Source: Fibrobacterota bacterium (lineage in GTDB: Bacteria > Fibrobacterota > Chitinivibrionia > Chitinivibrionales > Chitinispirillaceae). From it: a DNA stretch of 64,000 bases. The stretch is from NCBI GenBank assembly GCA_023459055.1, contig JAEWVR010000009.1:62001-126000 (forward strand), read 5' to 3'. Shown in pieces: positions 36,862 to 47,200 of this stretch. The notes under the pieces were generated by a model that saw nothing but the letters and a program-made list of their open reading frames with translations, ran no database searches and was not told the origin of the DNA. Position numbers and translations under genes: made by a program. Every line of letters starts with the position of its first letter. Position 1 is the first letter of the stretch.

Positions 36862-37668
36862 TTAATTCAGAAACTGATCAACAACATGTGCTACGCCATC
36901 ATCTTCATTCGAAAGGGTAATATAATCAGAAGCTTCCTTGACTACAGGTTGTGCATTTGCCATTGCAACACCCATACCTGCGAACTTTATCATGGAGAGA
37001 TCATTAAAGCCATCACCACAGGCGATCATCTCTTCACGTGTGTGACCTGTATGATGGAGCAATTTTTGCAGAGATTTAGCTTTGTCAATATTTAATGGAA
37101 CCAGCTCCAGAAAGAATGGTTCACTTCGGTAAATACTCATCTCATGTCCAAATGTGGTGTTCATCACTGTTTCCAGTTGTTGTAACGTCTCCGGTTTACC
37201 AACAATTAAACATTTTGGCACCGGAAAGGAAACTGCATTGGTAAAAGAATCAACTTCTTTGATAACCATCTTGTTTAGAAATGCTTCATAGAGGATATAT
37301 TCATTCTCAGAGGTTTCTGAAATTATGTGTTCATTTTGATATGAGATAATCTCCACACCGTTTTTTACCGCAATTTCGTGGAGCAATGGAAGTTTATCAC
37401 TACTGATTAACGATTCGTGAATAACTTCTTTTGTTTTCCAATTAATGATGGTACCACCATTATACGAGAGAATATAACCGCCAAATTTTGCAAGTTTAAG
37501 CTCTTCAGCAAGAGGTACAATACCGTAGGTCGGTCGTCCTGAGGCCAATACAATGGTAATACCTTTCTCCTGAGCTTTAATTAACGTAGATCTGGTTCGA
37601 GTTGTAATCTGTTTTTTCGAGTTGGTCAGTGTGCCATCTAAATCAAGAACTAACAGTTTGTATTTCAT
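36862..37668 (-). CDS. Cof-type HAD-family phosphatase
   Basis: Starting at the ATG at 37668 the protein has 268 residues and opens directly with HAD motif I, LLVLDLDGTLTNSKK. Motif II is IVLASGRP, and motifs III/IV are the Lys in DKAKSLQKLL and IACGDGFNDLSMIKFAGMG. The C2B cap region matches the YidA/Cof subfamily that dephosphorylates sugar and nucleotide phosphates. A longer start 45 bp upstream would add a short extension without RBS benefit. Downstream terminator at 36801. Confidence 0.92.
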   Translation of the reverse strand: MKYKLLVLDLDGTLTNSKKQITTRTRSTLIKAQEKGITIVLASGRPTYGIVPLAEELKLAKFGGYILSYNGGTIINWKTKEVIHESLISSDKLPLLHEIAVKNGVEIISYQNEHIISETSENEYILYEAFLNKMVIKEVDSFTNAVSFPVPKCLIVGKPETLQQLETVMNTTFGHEMSIYRSEPFFLELVPLNIDKAKSLQKLLHHTGHTREEMIACGDGFNDLSMIKFAGMGVAMANAQPVVKEASDYITLSNEDDGVAHVVDQFLN

Positions 37669-38140
37669 ATCGTTATTATAATTTCCTTCAATTAAAATAT
37701 TAAACATACACATGTTCTGGAACTATAATTAATACATGCTCTTGTGAGCTTTCCGAAGAACTATACCCTAACGCGGTGTACTGTAATTGTGATGGGAGAA
37801 CCAAAATAGAAAATAAATGAGGTAGTTGTCAAAGAAATTAACAGGGTTTGCATACGCGTATGTGACCAACTGTTATATGTTTCATCATTCCATCGGTTAA
37901 CATTGAATAAATGGGTGCCGGATATTCACCCTTTGCTACTAAAAACAAACTGAAACTGTGGATCCGATTACTTTACAGTCAAGTAAATTCTTTCTACTGA
38001 CAACTTAATTCTGCATTCTGATTTCTCAGCCTGCATCAGCAGACAATAGTTGCATTCAAAGATGAACCAATGCATAATTGAACAAAAATGGATACATTGG
38101 TTGCAAGAAAAAAAATGAGCACAATGCAAGGATAGCAGCA
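37669..38140. other. Divergent intergenic region
   Basis: A 470-bp gap between divergent genes. A TTG-initiated extension of the kinase frame from 38078 is possible but unlikely. No repeat or RNA was identified. Confidence 0.4.
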
Positions 38141-40501
38141 ATGCTGAATAAAGAAGAAACTCACGTGGATGAGTACAAACGTGTAGAAAAAGCATTGCGG
38201 GAAAGTGAACGGGATTTGATACGCGCCCAAAGTATCGCAAATATCGGTTCGTGGCGTTTCGACCTGAATTCGGGTATGGTGATCACTTCTGATCAAACCA
38301 GAAAAATATATGGAATTCTGGAAAATGATGTGACTATCAGACGCGTTCAAACTATTCCGTTGCCAGAGTATCGTGAACTGCTTGATGCAGAGTTAAAAAA
38401 TCTTATTGAGTCCGGTCACCCGTACAATATTGAGTTTAAAATCCGTCGTCCTTCAGATAATGCGATCAGGTACATTCATTCCATTGCAGAATATGATTCC
38501 GAACAGAATATTGTATTTGGAATACTTCATGATATAACTGAACAGAAATTAGCAGAGCAACAACGCTGGGAAAGTGAAAATCGGTTCCGGTCGTTTGTGG
38601 AAAACGCTAACGATATTGTATACGCAATAACACCCGATGGAGTGTTTTCTTATATTTCACCTAACTGGCTTGACTATTTGGGACAATCCCCGGAGAACGC
38701 TATCGGTACAAGGTTTGATCTTTATGTCCACCCTGATGATATTAGTTTATGCCACGAATTTCTTGAAAGAGTGTTAGATACAGGTAAAAAACAGAGTGGT
38801 GTTGAATATCGTGTCAGACATAGTGATGGCACATGGCGATGGCATATTTCTAATGGAGCTCCTTTACGCGATAACTCTGGTGCGATAACGGGCTACATTG
38901 GTATTGCACGTGATGTTACTGATCAAAAAAAGATGGAAGAAGCCTTGCGGGAGAATGAAGCCATGTTGCAGGCAGCCCTTGAAAATAGTCATATGGGTGT
39001 AGCTATTGCATCAGCACCGGATATCAAGCTACGGTATATCAATGATACTGCACTTCGAATCCGGGGCAAATCGAAAATGAACATAGCTGGAGAGTTATAT
39101 AATCAGGAATATTTTAAGAACTGGCAGATATACCATACGGATGGACACCCGTTCGAATATGATGAAGTACCGCTAGTGCGGGCTATTACGCATGGCGAAA
39201 CGTGCAGTAAGGAATTTATTATCAAGCGGGATAGCGGCGAAGATAGAATCGTTTGGGCAAATGCAGCACCAATATATGGAAACAACGGTAAGATTGTTGC
39301 GGGTATTGTAGTGTTTCTTGATGTGACCGAGACAAGACGGCTCAATGAACGGCTTAGACAGGCTGAAAAAATGGAATCTATCGGCACACTTGCCGGAGGC
39401 ATTGCTCATGACTTCAATAATATCCTCGGTGGTATAATCGGTTATGCGGATATGTCTCTTGATGACGTTCCTCCGGATAGCCAGTTGGCAAAGAATCTTC
39501 AACGCATTCTCGATGGTGGTGAACGGGCGAAAAACCTGGTGCGCCAGATACTCAATTTCAGCCGCCGTGGTATAGAGGAAAGAACGCCACAATACCTTAG
39601 GCCGGTGCTTAAAGAAGTCATCGGGTTGTTGCGCGCAAGCCTTCCATCATCAATTGAAATAAAGAGTAACCTCGCACATGACACAATCACCGTTCTCGCC
39701 GATCCCACGCAGATTCATGAAATTATCATGAATCTTTGCACAAATGCTGCCGACGCAATGAATAACGAAAAAGGTGTGCTTGAAGTAACCTATAAAGAAA
39801 TATTGTTTGATAAGCCAATTGAAGGACGAGCTGGAACTGTACCACCAGGAATGTATTCAGTCATACGTGTAAAAGATAATGGCTGCGGTATGGATGCAAT
39901 GACACAGAAACGATTATTTGAACCGTTTTTTACTACTAAACCTCCAGGTAAAGGCACCGGAATGGGTATGGCTGTTTTGTATGGCATTGTGCAACGTCAT
40001 GATGGAACGGTTACCGTAGAAAGCGAAGTGGGAAAAGGAACCACTATTGAAGTCTATCTGCCAAAATGTCAGGAAGTGTGCAGCGTAGCAGAGAACAATG
40101 TAAATACACCTCTGGAACACGGTACTGAAAGAATTCTGTTCGTTGATGATGAACAGGTGATAACAGATATGACCAATGATCTTCTGACTAATCTTGGCTA
40201 TACAGTAACAGTTTTCAATGATCCGATCCAGGCGCTGAAAACATTCAGTGAGATGCCAAATTCCTTTGATGTCGTGATTACAGACCAAACGATGCCGCAC
40301 ATGTCAGGTATGGATCTTGCAAAAGAGCTCCTTGAAATAAAAGCCGGAATTCCGATAATTTTATGTACCGGCTATAGCAGGCTTGTGGATGAAGAGCAGG
40401 CACTTGCGACAGGTATTGCCGGTTTTTTATCCAAACCATTCCGTCAACGTGTCATTGCACATAAGATCCGCTCTGTTCTCCAAAAGAAAGGTTGCTTTTG
40501 A
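38141..40501 (+). CDS. Multi-PAS hybrid histidine kinase
   Basis: From the ATG at 38141 the protein has 786 residues. Three PAS/PAC units are visible (about 25-130, 135-265 and 270-395; for example FGILHDITEQK, YIGIARDVTDQK, VVFLDVTETR). The HisKA domain has the His in AGGIAHDFNNILGG (~421), and the ATPase domain carries NLCTNAADAM, DNGCGMD and GTGMGMAVLYG. A receiver (~663-786) has LFVDDEQ, VVITDQTMPHMSG, LCTG and LSKPF. No membrane segment is present. The stop overlaps the next ATG by 1 bp (TGATG), so the receiver gene is coupled. Confidence 0.93.
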   Translation: MLNKEETHVDEYKRVEKALRESERDLIRAQSIANIGSWRFDLNSGMVITSDQTRKIYGILENDVTIRRVQTIPLPEYRELLDAELKNLIESGHPYNIEFKIRRPSDNAIRYIHSIAEYDSEQNIVFGILHDITEQKLAEQQRWESENRFRSFVENANDIVYAITPDGVFSYISPNWLDYLGQSPENAIGTRFDLYVHPDDISLCHEFLERVLDTGKKQSGVEYRVRHSDGTWRWHISNGAPLRDNSGAITGYIGIARDVTDQKKMEEALRENEAMLQAALENSHMGVAIASAPDIKLRYINDTALRIRGKSKMNIAGELYNQEYFKNWQIYHTDGHPFEYDEVPLVRAITHGETCSKEFIIKRDSGEDRIVWANAAPIYGNNGKIVAGIVVFLDVTETRRLNERLRQAEKMESIGTLAGGIAHDFNNILGGIIGYADMSLDDVPPDSQLAKNLQRILDGGERAKNLVRQILNFSRRGIEERTPQYLRPVLKEVIGLLRASLPSSIEIKSNLAHDTITVLADPTQIHEIIMNLCTNAADAMNNEKGVLEVTYKEILFDKPIEGRAGTVPPGMYSVIRVKDNGCGMDAMTQKRLFEPFFTTKPPGKGTGMGMAVLYGIVQRHDGTVTVESEVGKGTTIEVYLPKCQEVCSVAENNVNTPLEHGTERILFVDDEQVITDMTNDLLTNLGYTVTVFNDPIQALKTFSEMPNSFDVVITDQTMPHMSGMDLAKELLEIKAGIPIILCTGYSRLVDEEQALATGIAGFLSKPFRQRVIAHKIRSVLQKKGCF

Positions 40502-40878
40502 TGAAAAAAGTCTTGATAATCGATGATGACGAGAGTATGCGTACGATGTTGCTGCAAATGATGGAACGTGAAGGAATTGAAGCAATCGGTGCCGGTGATG
40601 GAAAAACAGGATTGCTGCAAATTGATACATTCCAACCAGATCTTGTTATAACAGACATAATAATGCCCGGAATGGAAGGCTTGGAAACAATAATCGAACT
40701 ACGCAGAAAGCTTCCAAAACTACCATTAATTGCAATTTCCGGAGGAGGAAGAGTTGGACCTGAAACGTATCTTCCAATGGCAAAGCAATTTGGTGCCCGT
40801 CATGTATTCACAAAGCCTCTGGATAGAAAAGAATTTATGCTTACTGTCAGGCAATGCCTGAATGAAGAAGAGTCATAA
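40501..40878 (+). CDS. Single-domain receiver protein coupled to hybrid kinase
   Basis: The 125-residue receiver starts KKVLIIDDDESMRTM and has the acceptor Asp in LVITDIIMPGMEG, Ser in LIAISGGG and Lys in VFTKPLDRKE. Its ATG overlaps the stop of the kinase gene, so it almost certainly works with that kinase. It has no output domain. Confidence 0.92.
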   Translation: MKKVLIIDDDESMRTMLLQMMEREGIEAIGAGDGKTGLLQIDTFQPDLVITDIIMPGMEGLETIIELRRKLPKLPLIAISGGGRVGPETYLPMAKQFGARHVFTKPLDRKEFMLTVRQCLNEEES

Positions 40879-41028
40879 AGCCGAAATGCAATTTCAAAAC
40901 TTGTGTATCATACACCTCGTTTTAAGAATTTGTCACCCGTGACCTGCCACCAGTTACTTGCAGTTTGATTTTTCTATCTTACAAACAAATACTTGTCAGT
41001 ACGAGATAAACCTTGACAAAAAAATACG

Positions 41029-41059
41029 TTGTTATACAGCCGTTAAGACTGTATAACAA
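41029..41059 (-). terminator. Terminator after GH8 gene
   Basis: Perfect 11-bp stem (TTGTTATACAG / CTGTATAACAA) with a 9-nt loop; on the minus strand the stem is followed by CGTATTTTTTT. It also stands after the plus-strand receiver gene. Confidence 0.8.
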
Positions 41060-41098
41060 TGCATAAAAGCAGATAATCAAACGTTCAGATTGATTATT

Positions 41099-42910
41099 TT
41101 AAAACTTCTCACTGCCAAAAATTTTCCAGTTTCCTGTTGCATGAAGCATACCAAGCATGTAAAGCAATCCATCATAATAGATGTATTGATCATCTGTCGG
41201 AGGTTGCACATTCCAAAGATCCTGAGCAAATTTTACGCTCAGCAGTGTACCATCAGACGCTTTAGCGGTGGCATAGTTCGCTGCATACGCATTCATCGCT
41301 GCGAGACCTGGACGCAAACCGGTTTTGTTCTGATTATTGTCACCATATTTTGTATTGCCATCAAGTGACCACAGAGGCCAGTAACCTTTGGAATCACGTT
41401 TTTTCTCCCAAAATCCAAGGAAAGTATTGCACCAGTTTGTGATGAAAGATTTGTCAGTACCGGAAGATGATCCACGCCAGTCACCATAATCTGCGCGGGC
41501 TGCACCATTAAAGTAAAGATCTGACATCCATATATCCTGAACAATATTCTGAGCTGTTCTCCATGCATCCCAGTCAAACGGAATATTTGTAGTCGGGCTT
41601 CCTACCATAAGACCAGTTGATGTATTTACACAACCAGCCAGATGGCTGCGGCCTCTTTTGGCACAGTTTGCCCAGTCTGATTGATGGTTTCCGCTCCATT
41701 TTGAAAACAATGTATAAAAAGCAGGTAAAATGTATGATGGATCAACCGTAGCATTGCCTCGTACGAATACCGGTAAGCCATTGTTGAATGCACCGTTAGA
41801 AAACATTGCATTAGAAACTGCATCTGCATCGGATTTGTACTTGCTGTCACCCCATCTTTGGTGTGCGAAATGGAGAGCCATAATGAACCACTCTTCACCA
41901 TCGGTAGCATAATCATTACCTTTTACAGAGCCGCTTGGAGTACACTGCCAGTTGAACATCCCATCGCCTCTTCTCATATGATTTTTTGTCCAGGCCCATA
42001 TCTTATCAAATTCACTCTGCATATTCATCTGTACTGCGATCATCATACCATAAGACTGTCCTTCTGATCGTACATCGTCAAACTCAACGTCCTCGATATA
42101 CGCTTCTGAACCATTATCATTATAAAGCTTGCTGCCATTAGGTTTATTGGCACCGTTTTTAAAATAAAGATTTATCATACTCTGAATCTTTGCATCACAT
42201 TCCGTCTTGGTTTTTCCAAGTACTTTTGCAAACAGATAATCGCCACCGGCAGCGGCTGTATCCATTGTAATTGCAATATCATCAAGCTCATAGGAACTAA
42301 GCGGATGTTTCACAGTAGTATACCCGGTTTTAGTGATCACCAGCGTATCAACTGCTTCAGCGGCTGCTGAAGCATAAGAAATGAATGAACCTGATGTCTG
42401 TATTTTAGGGTCGCTTACAAACATTTTATTCCCGGCTGCAGCAATCAGTCTATAGCTTGCTGTAGTTTGATCAATCGTGATGTTGAGGGCATAAAATCCC
42501 GGTGCGAGTGCGGGCAGTATGTATGACTGCATACCTGGATTCATTGTAGCAAGAGAACTCTCAACAACCCTTTTTCCATTACTCGAAAAAAGAGCAACTG
42601 TCCCTCTCTGAGCTTGTGCAGGAATGAAAAAACGGAGCTGATTTCCCTGAATGGCGACATTGCCTATCCGCTGTGCCGGTGCCCTGTATGCATAATCGGT
42701 GTTGATCGCAGTGGTATTGTTCAGTGTAAACGCACCGCTTTCATTTGTGGTATCTTTCATGGCAGAATTTGAAACCAGCGATACGATAGCCTGTGGAACC
42801 GAAGCTCCCTTGCTGTTTTTTACCGTTCCGCTTAAGTTAATCGTCGGGGCAGCCTGTGCTAACGCCGTGGCGGTCAGTACTGCTGCAGGAAACAGTGCAG
42901 TTAAACGCAT
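41099..42910 (-). CDS. Secreted GH8 glycoside hydrolase with N-terminal targeting cassette
   Basis: The 603-residue protein has a signal peptide (LFPAAVLTATALAQAA), a carboxypeptidase-regulatory-like domain (~25-70) and a sandwich module (VALFSSNGKRVVESSL, LAPGFYALNI). The GH8 catalytic region (~220-600) has the general acid Glu in DDVRSEGQSYGMMIAV and a downstream Asp in DYATDGEEWFIMALHFA, the pattern of reducing-end xylose-releasing exo-oligoxylanases and GH8 endoxylanases. RBS AAGGGAG. Terminator at 41029. It shares its N-terminal cassette with the CE1-like esterase (16619) and GH3 enzyme (29594). Confidence 0.85.
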   Translation of the reverse strand: MRLTALFPAAVLTATALAQAAPTINLSGTVKNSKGASVPQAIVSLVSNSAMKDTTNESGAFTLNNTTAINTDYAYRAPAQRIGNVAIQGNQLRFFIPAQAQRGTVALFSSNGKRVVESSLATMNPGMQSYILPALAPGFYALNITIDQTTASYRLIAAAGNKMFVSDPKIQTSGSFISYASAAAEAVDTLVITKTGYTTVKHPLSSYELDDIAITMDTAAAGGDYLFAKVLGKTKTECDAKIQSMINLYFKNGANKPNGSKLYNDNGSEAYIEDVEFDDVRSEGQSYGMMIAVQMNMQSEFDKIWAWTKNHMRRGDGMFNWQCTPSGSVKGNDYATDGEEWFIMALHFAHQRWGDSKYKSDADAVSNAMFSNGAFNNGLPVFVRGNATVDPSYILPAFYTLFSKWSGNHQSDWANCAKRGRSHLAGCVNTSTGLMVGSPTTNIPFDWDAWRTAQNIVQDIWMSDLYFNGAARADYGDWRGSSSGTDKSFITNWCNTFLGFWEKKRDSKGYWPLWSLDGNTKYGDNNQNKTGLRPGLAAMNAYAANYATAKASDGTLLSVKFAQDLWNVQPPTDDQYIYYDGLLYMLGMLHATGNWKIFGSEKF

Positions 42911-43208
42911 TTAATACTCCCTTGTTACTGAAATAGTTACTTAATGAAAACATTTAGCCGATAAGCAATTTGATCATTTTTGCTTACAGATTGGTCTACT
43001 CACATATGTAATATAAAGCTTTAATTGAACTTCTACCATTTTTTGTTATGAAGTTTCCGTGAAAATCAACAAGGAGCGATGTTCCAGTTAGATTTCTTTA
43101 AATCTTTACAAAGTTTTTTTATTTCCTAAACTCAACTCTCATATGACACTTATTTATATTATCGTTCAGAATAATTTTGTGATACTTTTTTCTATGGAAA
43201 AGTTTAAG

Positions 43209-44153
43209 ATGAGCATAAAAAAAGCTGTTATTACTGCTGCGGCAAGAGGAGAAAGGCTGTATCCTGTATCTGATACCGTTCAGAAATCGATGCTTCCAAT
43301 CATTGATACCGACGGGATTAATAAGCCAATAATTCAGATCATTGCTGAAGAGGCATTCTCAAGCGGAATTGAGGAAATTTGTATTATCTGCGCTCCGGGT
43401 GATGAAACAAAATATGTTGAAAGCTTTAAATCACTGCATAATTCTCTTATTAAAGCATATAGGCATAAAGAGTGGGCACAGGTTCAGGCTGGCAACATTC
43501 AAAACCTTCTTGAGCGCTGTAGTTTCAAGATTCAGGAACAACCAAAAGGGTATGGCCATGCGGTTTACCAGGCAAGAGATTTTGTAAAGGATGATTCATT
43601 TCTTCTTCTATTGGGTGATTATCTGTATGTTTCAAATTGTAATGGAAAACGCTGTGCAAAACAGCTTGTTGAAATTGCTGAAAAAGAGGATTGTTCTGTA
43701 TCTGCAGTAAACCCTACAATTGAACACCTGATTCATAGATATGGAACACTTACCGGAAAAACTGTTGCAAATTACAATGGCGTTTACGAGATCGAAAAGA
43801 TACTCGAAAAGCCATCAGTAAGCCAGGCAGAGCTTGAACTTCAAACCGCAGGACTTCGTTCCGGGTATTACCTCTGTTTTTTCGGGATGCATATTTTTAA
43901 ACCGGTAATATTTGACTATCTTCAGGATGCAATTGGCACCGGAAATGACAAGGTTCTTCTTACTCCTTCTCAACAGACACTTGCGCAAAATGAAAAGTAT
44001 CTCGCACTTGAAATGTCAGGTACACGATACGACACAAGTAAGAGATTAGGCCTTTTACAGGCGCAGATCGCACTTGGGATGTCAGGGTGCATAAAAAACG
44101 AAGTGCTCGGTTCAATTGTTCAGATCCTTGCAGAAACCGAGAAATCGCACTGA
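43209..44153 (+). CDS. GalU-like nucleotidyltransferase
   Basis: I use the ATG at 43209 (314 residues); an ATG at 43194 and a longer frame from 43143 are alternatives. The N-terminus, KKAVITAAARGERLYPVSDTV, has the nucleotide-binding loop in a divergent form (ARGERLYP in place of GLGTRFLP), followed by KSMLPIID. Sugar-phosphate motifs include EQPKGYGHAVYQARDF and LLLGDYLYVS, then EKPSVSQAEL and GTRYDTSKRLG. It probably makes UDP-glucose or a related sugar nucleotide. It lies 114 bp upstream of the kinase-pyrophosphorylase fusion gene in the same direction and may be co-transcribed. Confidence 0.8.
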   Translation: MSIKKAVITAAARGERLYPVSDTVQKSMLPIIDTDGINKPIIQIIAEEAFSSGIEEICIICAPGDETKYVESFKSLHNSLIKAYRHKEWAQVQAGNIQNLLERCSFKIQEQPKGYGHAVYQARDFVKDDSFLLLLGDYLYVSNCNGKRCAKQLVEIAEKEDCSVSAVNPTIEHLIHRYGTLTGKTVANYNGVYEIEKILEKPSVSQAELELQTAGLRSGYYLCFFGMHIFKPVIFDYLQDAIGTGNDKVLLTPSQQTLAQNEKYLALEMSGTRYDTSKRLGLLQAQIALGMSGCIKNEVLGSIVQILAETEKSH

Positions 44154-44267
44154 AATTCACCATTTCATATGACATGATAAAATTGAAATGAAACACAATC
44201 ACACAGGCATGTGGAATTTGAATATCGGGAATCAAAGCATATGCCGAATCATGAGTAAGTAATTTTT

Positions 44268-47200
44268 ATGAACCAGTTTATTGATACAATAATTTCCACA
44301 GATCCTCTTGTCCGCAACAGGCCGTTCCACGATCTGTGCAGCAACAAGTCAACATCAGATCTGCTTAAAAGTTTTCATGAGCTTGACATATTTCGCAAAT
44401 CGACGCCAAATCTTTACGAGAGAGTCAGAGCATGTATTTTTCTCTACGCAGGTTACCGGTTTTTTCTTCAAAAGTCAAAGGATATCTGTCAGACTGGTAT
44501 AATTCCAGTAGAAGGTTATAATGGTATTCTTAAAAGGAATTATGAAAAATCGATTGATTTATTCAATTATGAGCTTCGATCAAAAGGCGCTAATTCCAAT
44601 ATTTTCAGCTGTCTGGCAGAAAGCTACCATCACCTGACATTTCAGATACTTGCAGATCAGGTCCGTAAAAGTGTCAGATCGAGCAAAGGAAACCAGTGGA
44701 TGTTCCGTGTGGGCCACTATGAGGAACACCCGTTACGTGTTCATCCTAAGATGCTTCATCGTTCCTGCAAAAATGAGCTTTTCCCATTACTTCAGGAAAA
44801 AACCCCGGTTCGTATGGATCTTACACACAGTGCATGGTCGGATATTTTTTTCCTCGGAATGGACTATCCTGAAGGTGCACGAGTAATAAATGTGTCAATT
44901 GATCTTGGTGTATTCGGACGCGACAAAGAGGTAAAAGCACCTCTTGAAACCTATTTCAGGGTGATAACAGAACCGGTCATACGACTCACATCACTTGATC
45001 TCAAAGCAACAAAGGACATTACTGAACTCTCGGATCTTTTCAATTTCGGTAACGATTACCTGAGCCTGATAAAAGCCGCCATAATCGCTTCCGGCGTTAT
45101 TCCACCATCGTTTGAAGGTACAAATAACCAGATAAAGGACATACTTGGTAAGATAGTATCTCCTGGTTTTGGAATTGAACTCGTAACAAAAGTCAATGAT
45201 ATTCCAAAAGGTTCACGACTTGCAGTGTCGACAAATCTTCTCGGATCCATGATAAGCCTTCTCATGCGTGTCACACGTCAGACGCAGTCGCTTGAGGGTC
45301 TATTGACTGAACAGGAGAGAAGGTTGATTGCATCACGGGCGATTCTCGGAGAATGGCTCGGAGGATCAGGAGGAGGCTGGCAGGACAGTGGCGGTATATG
45401 GAATGGTGTTAAAGCAATTGAAGGTACGCTTGCAAAAGAGGGTGATCTTGAGTATGGAGTAAGCCGCGGGTGCCTTCTTCCGAGGCATCACGTCCTTGAT
45501 AACTCGAGATTACATGAAAAATTCGAAGAGAGACTCAGTTCATCGCTTGTCCTGATGCACGGAGGAATGGCATCAAACGTCGGTCCGATACTTGAAATGG
45601 TGACTGAAAAATATCTGTTACGATCTGTCAACGAATGGGCTGGCAGACAGGAGACCAATTCAATTTACGAAGAGATGCTTGAAATCCTCAAAAAAGGTGA
45701 CATCAAAGGACTTGCCTCGCTTACAACAAGAAATTTCAACGGCCCCATAAAATCAATAATTCCCGCTGCCACAAACCATTTTACTGAAACGATCATTGCA
45801 AAAGCAAAGGATGTTTTGGGTGATGACTACTGGGGTTTTCTCATGCTTGGAGGAATGTCCGGTGGAGGAATGGGAATGTTTGTCAATCCGGCAATTTACA
45901 GTGCAGCTAAAGAGAAGATCCTGCACATTCTCAGGGAAACAAAGGATTCGATGGATGAATATCTGCCTTTTGCCATGCAACCGGTGGTCTATGACTTCAG
46001 GATCAATCACAACGGCTCTGCTGCGAAATTGTTTACAAAGAACGAAGCCATTCTTACCGATGCATATTATTCACTGCATATACCTCTTCTTGTAAATGCC
46101 AATCCGAAAAAGCTTTCCGAAATCAGAAAGAAAGAGATCGACATTGCCACTGCAACAAACACTGGAAGCGAGGCTTCATTCCAGATGCTCAGATCCATGG
46201 TATGTAAATTTTTTACATTTACAACCGAAAACGGTACTGACACCAATGCGCATAATGAAGAAACAGAACAAATCAAGAAAGAAAATGGATTTGACTATAT
46301 ACAACATGAACAGATACGACAGGATCTTATCAAGGGGCGTATTGGAATCGCACGCAACAGGCTGCCGGCAGAAACGATCATAGAAGATGTGGACAAATCT
46401 GACATCACCATACTTTCTGATCTCAGAGATACAGAACAATCCGGTTTAGACCTGATCTCATCCGGTAAAATTGCCATTTTGTGTCTTGCTGCCGGTGTCG
46501 GAAGCCGCTGGACAAAAGGGGCCGGTGTCATAAAGGCACTGAATCCATGTATTGAGATTTACGGAAGACACCGGTCATTTCTTGAAATTCATCTTGCAAA
46601 AGCCAGAAAAACCGGACTAAGTTGCAACCGCAGCATTCCTTTTATCGTCGCCACAAGCTACCTTACTCATAAACCGATAGAACGGATGCTTTCATCAAAC
46701 GGTAACTATGGCTATAACGGAAAAGTGTACCTGTCACCGGGCAGGTCGATTGGCCAGAGATTCATTCCGATGGAACGGGATCTAAGGTTCCTCTGGGAAG
46801 AGATGGCACAGGAACAGCTTGACGAAAACAAACAGAAGGTCAGAGATGCCCTTCGGGAAGCACTAATTGACTGGGCGAGAAAAAACGGTGAAGGCAGCGA
46901 TTACATTGAAAACATTCCACAACAAAGGCTAAGTCCGCTCGGGCACTGGTATGAAATTCCCAACATGTTAAGAAATGGTGTTCTCGCGAAAATGCTGAAA
47001 GAGAATCCGGGGCTTGAACACATTATGCTTCATAATATTGACACATTGGGAACAGACATTTCTCCAGGTGCACTCAATTACCATGTACTTAGCGGTAATG
47101 CTCTTACCTTTGAGGTAATTCCGCGCCATGTTGATGACCGGGGTGGTGGTCTTGCACGCATTAACGGCAAAGTCCGCCTTCTTGAGGGGCTCGCGCAGCC

